A stretch of DNA of 64,000 nucleotides from Bacillus sp. ISL-51 (GTDB lineage Bacteria; Bacillota; Bacilli; Bacillales; Bacillaceae). This document shows, piece after piece, positions 12,201 to 18,110 of the stretch (the stretch's first letter is position 1; each line of letters opens with the position of its first letter). The DNA lies in assembly GCF_018613535.1 (NCBI RefSeq), contig NZ_JAGGQB010000011.1, positions 1 through 64,000 on the forward strand, in the 5' to 3' direction. The translations under genes were made by a program, and so were the position numbers. The notes beneath the pieces are model-generated. The model had not been told where the DNA came from and made no database searches. It worked only from the letters and a program-made list of their open reading frames with translations.

Positions 12201-14159
12201 TGGACCTTGTTTCATTCCTTCTGCTTTGATTTTTCGGTATGGGAAATGTACGGAGCGCTGCTGTATGGGGGCAAATTAGTGATTGTTCCGAAACAAATAG
12301 CGCAAAACCCGGAGAGCTATTTGCAATTGTTAAAGTCGGAAGCTGTGACGATTTTAAATCAAACGCCAAGTTATTTCTACCAACTGATGCAGGAGGAGAG
12401 AGCAGATCCCGAATCCAATTTAGACATCCGAAAAATCATATTTGGCGGAGAGGCGTTAAGTCCATCCTTCTTGAAAGACTGGAAGCTTAAATATCCTTTA
12501 ACGCAATTAATCAATATGTACGGCATCACAGAAACCACCGTTCATGTCACATATAAAGAAATCACGGAACGAGAAATCGACGAGGGCAGAAGCAACATCG
12601 GACAGCCTATTCCTACCCTCCAAGCGTATATTTTGGATGAATATCAGCGGCTTCAGCCAATGGGCATACCGGGAGAGCTCTATGTTGCAGGAGAGGGACT
12701 GGCCAGAGGATATTTGAACCGCCCGGAATTAACGGCCGAAAAATTTGTTGAACACCCGTTTGCCGCAGGCGAAAAAATGTACAAAACGGGAGATGTCGCC
12801 CGATGGCTGCCTGACGGCAATATCGAGTATTTGGGAAGAATTGATCATCAGGTGAAAATCCGGGGCTACCGGATTGAAATTGGCGAGGTCGAAGCGGCTT
12901 TATTGCAACTGGAATCTGTCAAAGAAGCGGTCGTCATCGCGATTGAAGAAGAGGGCTCAAAGCAGCTGTGCGCCTACTTGTCAGGAGACGAGTCATTAAA
13001 TACGGCGCAGCTGAAGCGTCATTTGCTGAACAAACTGCCCGCGTATATGATACCGGCTTATTTTGTACAAATAGAGAAGTTGCCGATAACCGCTAATGGA
13101 AAAATCGATCGAAAAGCTTTGCCGGCTCCTGAGGGAAATAGGCTCACCGGAACCGAATACGCAGCACCCGAAACGTTAATTGAAAAGCAGCTGGCCGAGA
13201 TATGGAAGAACATTTTAGCTCTCAGTGACCCGGGAATTAAAGATAATTTCTTTGACGTTGGCGGCCATTCGCTCAAAGTTTTGCAAGTTATTCATCAGAT
13301 TAACACCAGTATGGGAATCAAAATGCATTATCAAACCGTATACGATTTTCCGACCATCGAAACAATGGCACGCGCCATTCAAGCGGCAGTTTTCGAGTCC
13401 AAGACGGATAACGTATTCGTCAAGATGAATCAGAACGGTTCAATCCCTGTGTTCTGTTTCCCGCCTTTAATCGGGTACGGGCTGGTTTATAATGAAATGG
13501 CGAAAAGACTTGACGGCCACTGCACCGTCTATGCCGCTGATTTCTTAGAAGAGCCGTCTTACGAGAAAGAGATAGTTGACCGATATGCAGAAAGCATGAT
13601 AGGCATTCAAGAACAAGGGCCTTTTGTTTTACTTGGTTACTCCTCGGGGTCGAATTTGGCTTTTGAGGTTGCCAAAGCCTTGGAGAAGCGCGGGCGCATT
13701 GTATCGGACATTATTATGCTGGATTCTAAAATAGCCGTTTCGGTGACTTATTTATCAGAAGAGGAAACCGAAGAGATCATCCATCGGAATCTGGATATCA
13801 TTCCGGATTATTATAGAGAATTATTAACTATTCCTTCGATTAAGGATAAAATCAGAAGCTATCTCACGTATCACAATAAACTGATCAATTCCGGCGCGGT
13901 TAACGCCAACATTCATCATTTTCTATGCGGCGATTTGACCAATAGAGGATGGACGCAATCAACCGCACAGCATTACCTTGAGTACAAATTAAAAGGAGAC
14001 CATGTGACGATCTTTGACCCTCACAATATCGAAGAAAATGCGGATGCAATTCGATCTATTATCAAAAGGATTGAAGAACGGCATCAACACGGACTTGTTC
14101 TTGAAGAACAACTGTCAACGGGATCGTTTGCTGGTAACACAAAGTTTGACAAAATGTAA
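6300..14159 (+). CDS. bmyC: Bacillomycin D synthetase BmyC (Ser and Thr modules, thioesterase)
   Basis: A 2619-residue terminal synthetase. The ATG follows GGAGGG by six bases. Order: a C-lobe-only condensation fragment (residues 1-240, no HHxxxDG), A (about 260-755), T with GGDS, epimerization domain with HHLVIDG (855-1307), C with HHILMDG (1327-1763), A (1783-2273), T with GGHSL, and a type I thioesterase (2373-2600) with GYSSG and nucleophile Ser2448. Pocket codes read DVWHFSLIDK (serine) and DFWNIGMVHK (threonine). The epimerase predicts D-Ser6, and the thioesterase would release and cyclize the lipopeptide after Thr7. The GGDS carrier motif is the form usually found before epimerase domains. 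A terminator follows 15 bp after the stop. Function is known for the family; the exact product is inferred. Confidence 0.95.
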   Translation: MSEFKQQELFWSSMFDAEDRPIAFPSFQMSDSTIEHNASSAPNCIHSSLRSDVSLRIMTMTNKSPMAVYMVLLVGIECLLYKYTGEERIVLGVPTFEDETDENLRLDQVMLIKQNIMANSTFKSIFNEFKHTLNGAILHQQVPFDKMAGPLSLNYDSNHLPMIPTIVSLDQIHPTRFKETVASDTLFQFDMGDDSIHVKVTYNEDAYDRQYMMQVIEHLNRIFSIMLFQPDLTIRQLNILSDSETNKFIAYNQTAAEYPREKTIHQLFEEQAERTPDQTAVVYEDSQLTYRELNEKANRLARTLQSEGVKPDQPVGIMAERSLNMIVGIFAILKAGGAYVPIDPSYPEERIRYILEDSDTKLLLVQNHLRERVPFTGKVLDMKDPQNFCEDGSNTEPAAGPNHLAYVIYTSGSTGKPKGVMVEHRSVINRLVWMQEKYPLDERDVILQKTAITFDVSVWELFWWTMAGSKLALLPSGGEKNPELILDTIAEKGVSTMHFVPAMLHAFLESMDQKPSEMLKQKLASLRHVFASGEALKTVHVAGFKRIITSVSQAQIINLYGPTEATIDVSYFECQSEEKYASIPIGKPISNIQLYILHADLEHMQPTGVAGELCIAGDGLARGYLKRPELTAEKFADHPFAAGERMYRTGDLARWLPDGNIEYLGRIDHQVKIRGYRIEIGEVEAAFFHIPAIQEAIVIAQEIDGETSLCAYYTAQHDLTAGELREQLSRQLPSYMIPAYFVQLKEMPLTYNGKIDRQALPSPRENLTGMNYEPPRTELEKILTAVWESVLGLERVGVSDHFFELGGDSIKSIQVSSRLYQAGYKFEIKHLFKYPTISELVPYVEPVTRIAEQGEIKGQALLTPIQHWFFAQKYPELHHYNQAVMLYWKEGLDESKLREVMKKITEHHDALRMVYVPTKHGYEARNRGIDEGDLFSLEVISLLEEKNVSQAIETISNEIQQSIQLAEGPLMKLGLFRCQEGDHLLIAIHHLVIDGVSWRILIEDIAAAYEQVQNREAIRLPKKTDSYLLWAEQLKRYAGSPEFEIKNQYWFQHEQAPVQLLPKDNEREIGLAEDRETIIVQWTAEETGRLLKNAHRAYTTEMNDLLLTGLGIAIRRWTGYEDILIHLEGHGRESIIPDLDISRTVGWFTSLYPVSLQIKADQDISQRIKTVKENLRKIPQKGIGYGLIKYLSDHPKASEFTGHPEISFNYLGQFDQDFRNGRMEVSPYSSGKTASDKRPITYALDINGMISNGQLSLAISYCGKQYQRETMETCADLLKSSLQQVIEHCDAQDQIHLTPSDISLKDITIGELDQFVQQTHHLGEIENIYPLTPMQKGMLFHSLIDSASEAYYEQAAFDLKGVLDIEAFRMSFAQLAERYDILRTTFYTEWKDQPLQIVFRQKPIETVVEDIRSMNSHQRSEFIADFARRDKARGFNLTRDALMRVSILRTEENQARLIWSFHHILMDGWCLPLVTKEVFETYYAILERRQPKRGAVTPYSRYIEWLDKQDHKQAAAYWRNYLDGYEGQTVLLQEQSSNQEKGYEKGERAFRLGKQLTDEIKRAASHHQVTVNTWIQTAWGLLLQRYNGSQDVVFGTVVSGRPAEIPGIETMVGLFINTIPVRIYTQPEMTAAQVLKMNQERALASQAYDTFPLYEIQAQTEQRQQLINHIMVFENYPVEKQMEHMKQDDKALDIIDFHMEEHTHYDFTFIVMPAGEIEIRFVYNRDVYDQASVERMQAHFMQIIKQMADDQETLIQELDILTADERSLLIEKFNDTAADYPKEKTIHQLFEEQAERTPEQVAIVFEDKKLTYRALNERANQLARTLVAKGLQAEQLVGIMAERSPEMVIGILAILKAGGVYVPVDPEYPKERIHYMLEDSNVSILLLQNHLQECTAYQSHAVFLDDPSSYEAEAANLNRRAAPNQLAYVIYTSGTTGNPKGTLIEHKNVVRLLFNNKNLFDFNASDTWTLFHSFCFDFSVWEMYGALLYGGKLVIVPKQIAQNPESYLQLLKSEAVTILNQTPSYFYQLMQEERADPESNLDIRKIIFGGEALSPSFLKDWKLKYPLTQLINMYGITETTVHVTYKEITEREIDEGRSNIGQPIPTLQAYILDEYQRLQPMGIPGELYVAGEGLARGYLNRPELTAEKFVEHPFAAGEKMYKTGDVARWLPDGNIEYLGRIDHQVKIRGYRIEIGEVEAALLQLESVKEAVVIAIEEEGSKQLCAYLSGDESLNTAQLKRHLLNKLPAYMIPAYFVQIEKLPITANGKIDRKALPAPEGNRLTGTEYAAPETLIEKQLAEIWKNILALSDPGIKDNFFDVGGHSLKVLQVIHQINTSMGIKMHYQTVYDFPTIETMARAIQAAVFESKTDNVFVKMNQNGSIPVFCFPPLIGYGLVYNEMAKRLDGHCTVYAADFLEEPSYEKEIVDRYAESMIGIQEQGPFVLLGYSSGSNLAFEVAKALEKRGRIVSDIIMLDSKIAVSVTYLSEEETEEIIHRNLDIIPDYYRELLTIPSIKDKIRSYLTYHNKLINSGAVNANIHHFLCGDLTNRGWTQSTAQHYLEYKLKGDHVTIFDPHNIEENADAIRSIIKRIEERHQHGLVLEEQLSTGSFAGNTKFDKM

Positions 14160-14171
14160 ATGATCCAGGGC

Positions 14172-14207
14172 AAAATGCCGCTGATTGCAGTCAGCGGCAT
14201 TTTTTAT
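14172..14207 (+). terminator. Terminator of the bmy operon
   Basis: A 10-bp perfect stem (ATGCCGCTGA at 14175-14184 with TCAGCGGCAT at 14191-14200) has a 6-nt loop and is followed by TTTTTTATT. It lies directly after the bmyC stop codon. Confidence 0.9.
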
Positions 14208-14224
14208 TAAAAGGAGATTTTCAA

Positions 14225-14593
14225 GCTTATGTTTGGTGGTACATCCGCAGATCATACGGTCCTATGAAAGAAGACGGTACAATCAGCAAACGCGGTTACA
14301 ATATGGCTCATTTCTCGAAGTTTGTGCGTCCTGGCTATGTACGGATTGATGCAACGAAAAATCCCGAACCGAATGTTTACGTCTCAGCATATAAAGGCGA
14401 CTAAAGTCGTGATTGTTGCCATTAATAAAAGCAATACAGGGGTCAACCAAAGAATGGATCTGCTTCGCAAGTATCTAGATGGATCACGAGCAGCAGCAAT
14501 CTTCATCCTGGAACGGATCTCAATGTAACGGGCAATCATTTTTAGGCCCATCTTCCAGCTCAAAGCGTGACAATATTTGTCGTAAAGCGTTAA
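14225..14593 (+). pseudogene. xynC: Remnant of glucuronoxylanase XynC (C-terminal end only)
   Basis: Translating piecewise gives the C-terminal end of the GH30 glucuronoxylanase XynC (YnfF): AYVWWYIRRSYG at the start, PNVYVSAYKGD, then VVIVAINKSNTGVNQ after a frameshift near 14403, then SRWITSSSSNL in a third frame, a TAG near 14544 where a tryptophan is expected, and HLPAQSVTIFVVKR before the TAA at 14593. Only about the last 120 codons remain; the catalytic part is missing because homology begins abruptly near 14222. In B. subtilis xynD-xynC lies in this chromosomal neighbourhood, so the remnant marks where the bmy cluster or a later rearrangement cut the old locus. Recognition is from memory of the XynC sequence, but the three-frame match is long and consistent. 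Confidence 0.85.
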
Positions 14594-14608
14594 AGGCATC
14601 ATCATAGC

Positions 14609-14653
14609 AATAAGCCAATTTTCTCACTCGAAAAAGAAAATTGGCTTATTTTC
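14609..14653 (+). terminator. Terminator downstream of the xynC remnant
   Basis: A 16-bp stem (AATAAGCCAATTTTCT at 14609-14624 with its complement at 14635-14650) followed by TTCT. It is probably the original xynC terminator, kept after the gene decayed. Confidence 0.75.
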
Positions 14654-14740
14654 TGTGAGTAGAAGAGAAGTGTTGATTTTTTTAACTATGCACGGACATT
14701 GGGTATAATAATGACAATGACCTCAAGGAGTGAACAATGT

Positions 14741-15448
14741 ATGTCACGACATCACAACAAAGTTTTAATTATAGATGACGAAAAAGAAATTTTGGACCTG
14801 ATCAAAACAGTATTAATAAGAGAAGGCATTGATCACGTGATCACCGCTTCTACTGTCCGTGATGGATTGGCTCAATTTCATCAAGAAAATCCAGATCTGG
14901 TTTTATTGGATATCATGCTGCCAGACGGTGAAGGCTATGATATCTGCAAGCAAATAAGAGATATTTCACATGTTCCGATTATCTTTTTGTCGGCAAAAGG
15001 AGAGGAAACGGACAAAATTGTGGGACTTGCCATCGGCGGGGACGACTATATTACAAAACCCTTCAGTCCTAAAGAAGTAGCATACCGGGTCAAAGCACAG
15101 CTAAGAAGATCATCTTACTTACAGCCGTCCCAAACTGATACCGTGATAAAAAAAGGGCCCTTTGAATTAAACCAACAACAAGCCGAGCTCACCAAAAACG
15201 GAGCGGCTATTGAGTTAACACCGAAAGAACTCATGCTCATGACCTATTTTTTGCAGCATCCCAATCGCGTGATCAGTAAAGAAACACTCTATCAAACGGT
15301 ATGGGGAGAAGATTTCTTCGGTTCTGACAATACGGTGATGGTTCATATACGCAGACTCCGTGAGAAAATAGAAACCAGCCCATCAAAACCAGACTTTCTC
15401 GTCACAGTGAAAGGGTTAGGCTACAAATTTGTTGTAAAGGATGCTTAA
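14741..15448 (+). CDS. OmpR-family response regulator
   Basis: A 235-residue two-component response regulator. The start is taken at the ATG at 14741, which follows AAGGAG at 14725-14730; an upstream in-frame ATG at 14699 lies on the probable promoter (TATAAT at 14704-14709). The receiver domain (1-120) has the acidic pair DD near residues 12-13, phospho-acceptor Asp57 (LVLLDIMLPDGEG) and the conserved lysine in YITKPFSP. The winged-helix DNA-binding domain occupies about 140-235 (LTPKELMLMTYFL, VHIRRLREKIE, GLGYKF). The cognate histidine kinase begins two bases after the stop. The direct repeats at 17304-17347 are a possible target. The stimulus is unknown; position beside bmyC does not prove control of lipopeptide synthesis. 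Confidence 0.9.
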   Translation: MSRHHNKVLIIDDEKEILDLIKTVLIREGIDHVITASTVRDGLAQFHQENPDLVLLDIMLPDGEGYDICKQIRDISHVPIIFLSAKGEETDKIVGLAIGGDDYITKPFSPKEVAYRVKAQLRRSSYLQPSQTDTVIKKGPFELNQQQAELTKNGAAIELTPKELMLMTYFLQHPNRVISKETLYQTVWGEDFFGSDNTVMVHIRRLREKIETSPSKPDFLVTVKGLGYKFVVKDA

Positions 15449-15450
15449 GT

Positions 15451-16854
15451 ATGAATTGGCGATTAACAGGTAGATACATGGTATCTGTCATCATAGTGAC
15501 CATCATTACAGTCTTCATTAATTTATTTGTTTTTATGATTTGGCTCGTTTTCCAAGCGAGCAGCCATCATGATGACGATCAAAATACGCCGGAATCCTTC
15601 ACGAGATCATTCCAACAATATGTCACCTTATCGAACAATGGTATCACAGTAAACAAAGAGGGACAAAAAGCCTTAAAAGAACAGAATGCATGGATTCAAA
15701 TATTGGATGAAAACGGACAAGATGTTTATCATGATAGAGAACCTAAAGGACTGAAGAAAAAATATACGCCTATTGAAATTGTGAATTTACATAAATATAA
15801 GGATGAGCAATTATTATCAACCATTTACGCCAGCGGAAAAAAAGTGAACGGCAAGGAGTACAGTTACTTTATAGGGTTTAAAAATCCCTCTCTCGCAAAG
15901 TATATCCTCTCATATGATACCAAGGAATTAGTGACGAAGTTCAATGTAGGGACCATCATTTTATTATCAATAGATGCAGTGATCGCGTTACTCATTGGGT
16001 ATCTATTCAGCCGGCAGCTCACAAAACCGCTGAGTCGTGTCATTCAAGGAATCCAACGATTAGCTAATGGAGATTACACGATCAAATTGCCATCCAAAGG
16101 CATTTATAAAGATGTGTTTTATAATGTCAATCACTTATCGGAACAACTATCATCAAGCAAAAAAGAAAAAGATAAATTAGAGCAAATGCGTGAAGAATGG
16201 ATCAGTCATATTTCTCATGACATTAAAACACCATTAGCATCTATTCAAGGCTATGCAGAAATCATCAAAGATCCGAATTATCCTCTTTCAGACGAAGAGA
16301 TCAGAGATTACGCCCAAATCATTGAGAATAAATCACTCTATATCAAAGATGTGATGGAGGATTTAAATTTAACGACAAGGCTGAAAAACAACGATGTGAT
16401 GTTAAATAAAGAGCAGGTAAACCTTGTAGCGCTGTTACGGGAAACATTAATTGATATTTTAAACGATTCTAGATATGCGGATAAGACCATTGAGCTTCAA
16501 ACCAACGAAGAAGAATTGATACTGAATCTCGATGTGATCTTGATAAGAAGAGCGGTCACGAATCTCATTTTGAATGCCCTCGTACACAATGATCCTGATG
16601 TGAAAATCGTTGTACAGCTTGAACAAAAAGAACGAACCCATGTGACAATTAAGGACAACGGCAAAGGGATAGAAGAAGAGGAGCTGGAGAAAGTGTTTGA
16701 TCGCTATTACAGGGGGACGAATACAGGGACGATGCATGCGGGATCTGGTCTTGGGATGGCCATAGCAAAGGATATTATCCAAAAGCACGGAGGGGACATC
16801 ACCATTCACAGTACCGCGGGGAAAGGGACAACGATAGATATACAATTATCATAA
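15451..16854 (+). CDS. Sensor histidine kinase
   Basis: A 467-residue membrane kinase, partner of the regulator just upstream (2-bp gap, so co-transcribed and probably translationally coupled). Transmembrane helices at about 9-37 and 165-187 flank an extracytoplasmic sensor region of roughly 130 residues. A HAMP segment (QLTKPLSRVIQGIQRLANGDY) leads to the dimerization helix with phospho-acceptor His256 (SHISHDIKTPLASI). The ATP-binding domain shows an N box (NLILNALVHN), a G1 box (DNGKGI) and a G2 box (GSGLGMAIAKDI). It is followed by a strong terminator. The ligand cannot be told from sequence. I did not recognise it as one of the named B. subtilis kinases. Confidence 0.9.
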   Translation: MNWRLTGRYMVSVIIVTIITVFINLFVFMIWLVFQASSHHDDDQNTPESFTRSFQQYVTLSNNGITVNKEGQKALKEQNAWIQILDENGQDVYHDREPKGLKKKYTPIEIVNLHKYKDEQLLSTIYASGKKVNGKEYSYFIGFKNPSLAKYILSYDTKELVTKFNVGTIILLSIDAVIALLIGYLFSRQLTKPLSRVIQGIQRLANGDYTIKLPSKGIYKDVFYNVNHLSEQLSSSKKEKDKLEQMREEWISHISHDIKTPLASIQGYAEIIKDPNYPLSDEEIRDYAQIIENKSLYIKDVMEDLNLTTRLKNNDVMLNKEQVNLVALLRETLIDILNDSRYADKTIELQTNEEELILNLDVILIRRAVTNLILNALVHNDPDVKIVVQLEQKERTHVTIKDNGKGIEEEELEKVFDRYYRGTNTGTMHAGSGLGMAIAKDIIQKHGGDITIHSTAGKGTTIDIQLS

Positions 16855-16864
16855 TGGCTATACA

Positions 16865-16906
16865 AAAAAACGGTTCTGTTGATCAATAACAGAACCGTTT
16901 TTTTCA
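16865..16906. terminator. Bidirectional terminator
   Basis: The stem AAAAACGGTTCTGTT / AACAGAACCGTTTTT around 16866-16902 has A and T runs on both sides. It serves the kinase gene (+) and the DUF4870 gene (-). Confidence 0.9.
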
Positions 16907-16910
16907 CCTA

Positions 16911-17219
16911 TTATTCCGAAAACACTTTGATTCCTTTGACAATGTTCCAGATGAAAAAATAGATCGCCATAATAAACGTAACGGCATAAGTCGCAAGCAG
17001 GAAAGGCCCAGCATGTCTAATATCATTCATACCAAGTAAACCTGAACCGATGATGCCAATTCCAAAAATCAAATAAGGAATCAGATGCGTCCACAAAGAT
17101 TTTTTCGCATGATATTTCACATCGTCCTGACCTAAGAAATAGACGATCATCGGAAACAGAAACGGCGCAAAAAATACACTGAAGTAACATAATGAAGACA
17201 AAATTTTATTTTCTCTCAA
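16911..17219 (-). CDS. DUF4870 family small membrane protein
   Basis: A 102-residue protein with an N-terminal hydrophobic stretch (YFSVFFAPFLFPMIVYFLG), a short basic segment (HAKKSLWTHL) and two more helices (LIPYLIFGIGIIGSGLLG and LLATYAVTFIMAIYFFIWNIV), the layout of the DUF4870/Tic20-like family. GAGGTG precedes the ATG. It converges on the histidine kinase gene and shares its terminator. The 11-bp direct repeats upstream suggest control by an OmpR-type regulator, plausibly the adjacent one. The function of the family is not established; small membrane proteins of this kind are often induced by envelope-stress systems, but that is inference here. Confidence 0.8.
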   Translation of the reverse strand: MRENKILSSLCYFSVFFAPFLFPMIVYFLGQDDVKYHAKKSLWTHLIPYLIFGIGIIGSGLLGMNDIRHAGPFLLATYAVTFIMAIYFFIWNIVKGIKVFSE

Positions 17220-17288
17220 ACCTTTTCACCTCTATGATTTATTGAAGGGGAATCCTTTTGACTGAATCCCTCACTGAAGTACAATCTT

Positions 17289-17347
17289 ATTGTACAACTC
17301 CAACCTTAACCTGTATTAATCCGAACCTTACATTAACCTTACATTAA
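17289..17347 (-). promoter_or_regulatory. Candidate regulated promoter with 11-bp direct repeats
   Basis: On the plus strand CCTTACATTAA occurs twice head to tail (17326-17336 and 17337-17347), with degenerate copies CCTGTATTAA at 17310-17319 and CCTTAA at 17304-17309. Read on the minus strand these are TTAATGTAAGG repeats with one-helical-turn spacing, the arrangement bound by OmpR/PhoB-type regulators. A possible -10 box TACAAT (minus strand, 17289-17294) follows, with no good -35 box, as expected for an activated promoter driving the DUF4870 gene. Confidence 0.5.
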
Positions 17348-17574
17348 CAAGTACGGGCAAGGGCTAGTCCTGTTACAGCAACCTTTTAAATATATATATT
17401 TTTCTGGTTTCTTACGCCGTTTGAAGAATGCCATATTGAGACTCATCACATGTAGCGTATCTAAATGGAAGAAGACTTAACTGTAGAATATGCAATCATT
17501 ATGTATGGAGTTCATCACGTCAGAGCTTTCACTAGACCCATGCAGAATAGATAACTCTTGATGATTTTGACTAG

Positions 17575-17702
17575 GATACGATAAAGTATACCGCCAGAAA
17601 TCACAAAGCTTTGAATTTCTATAACAAAAAGAGACTTGAAGGCAATTGTAGAGGAAGGAGATGTACAAGGAAGTAAATATAGATCCATTTTATGCGTTGT
17701 AA
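17575..17702 (+). pseudogene. Probable remnant of a GNAT acetyltransferase
   Basis: Two adjacent frames give KYTARNHKALNFYNKKRLEG followed by KEMYKEVNIDPFYAL and a TAA at 17702. This resembles the C-terminal end of GNAT N-acetyltransferases (N-x-x-A-x-x-FY-x-K..G..EG, then the EMYK..Y-D-x-Y-x-M-x-L tail), broken by at least one frameshift and lacking the N-terminal two thirds. The match is by pattern only. The minus-strand short ORFs over the same bases look like shadows. Confidence 0.35.
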
Positions 17703-17732
17703 ACACTAGTCAAATAAGTATTTTATCATTTA

Positions 17733-17782
17733 ATGGATCCACTTTTATGTTCTCTTTACAGAAAGTAAAAGTGGATCCATTC
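17733..17782. repeat. 16-bp perfect inverted repeat
   Basis: AATGGATCCACTTTTA at 17733-17748 and its exact reverse complement at 17767-17782 are separated by 18 nt. There is no T tract after either arm, so it does not look like an intrinsic terminator. It lies between two gene remnants and may be left from a mobile element or be a protein-binding site. Confidence 0.7.
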
Positions 17783-17888
17783 TGAACGACTGATGCACTA
17801 TTACTGAGATATTATGAATATTTATAGAAGGGTATTGTAGAACCTTGTCGAAATTTTATAGAAAAATCTTGTTAAAAGAGGTGTGCAC

Positions 17889-18092
17889 ATGTATTCGCCC
17901 ATTAACATTAAAAGAAGCAGCAAGTTTGGAAATAATTATTGGGAATCATATAGTCCTAAACTAAAAAGGAATGTTCGCTTGTTCAGTGATCTAGAATACG
18001 ATTTTTGGGTTCTTGTTGAAACAGACCCTAAAACAGTTTTGAAAAGCGCTTATAGCGCAATGTATGTATTGCACATTCGCCACTTTTATTAA
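17889..18092 (+). pseudogene. Truncated TnsA-like transposase endonuclease fragment
   Basis: A 67-codon ORF whose ATG follows GAGGTG by six bases. Its first 47 residues (KRSSKFGNNYWESYSPKL, RNVRLFSDLEYDFWVLVETDP) resemble the start of TnsA-like endonucleases of Tn7-type elements, where an R-x-V-x-x-x-S-x-L-E-x-D-x-x-x-L-x-E-x-D-P block precedes the catalytic core. The remaining 20 residues do not continue the family and the catalytic core is missing, so it is a stub, cut near a small GCGCT-TAT-AGCGC palindrome at 18046-18058. An alternative GTG start lies at 17883. No tnsB or tnsC is visible. The assignment rests on motif memory. Confidence 0.45.
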
Positions 18093-18110
18093 TTAAGGGG
18101 GAACAAGAGA

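Noticed and set aside
14322-14528. A 68-codon plus-strand ORF after bmyC.
   Set aside because: It covers parts of the xynC remnant in a shifted frame; the piecewise match to XynC explains it.
17477-17706. Two overlapping minus-strand ORFs of about 63 codons.
   Set aside because: No ribosome binding sites, and the plus strand of the same bases shows a better acetyltransferase-like pattern.
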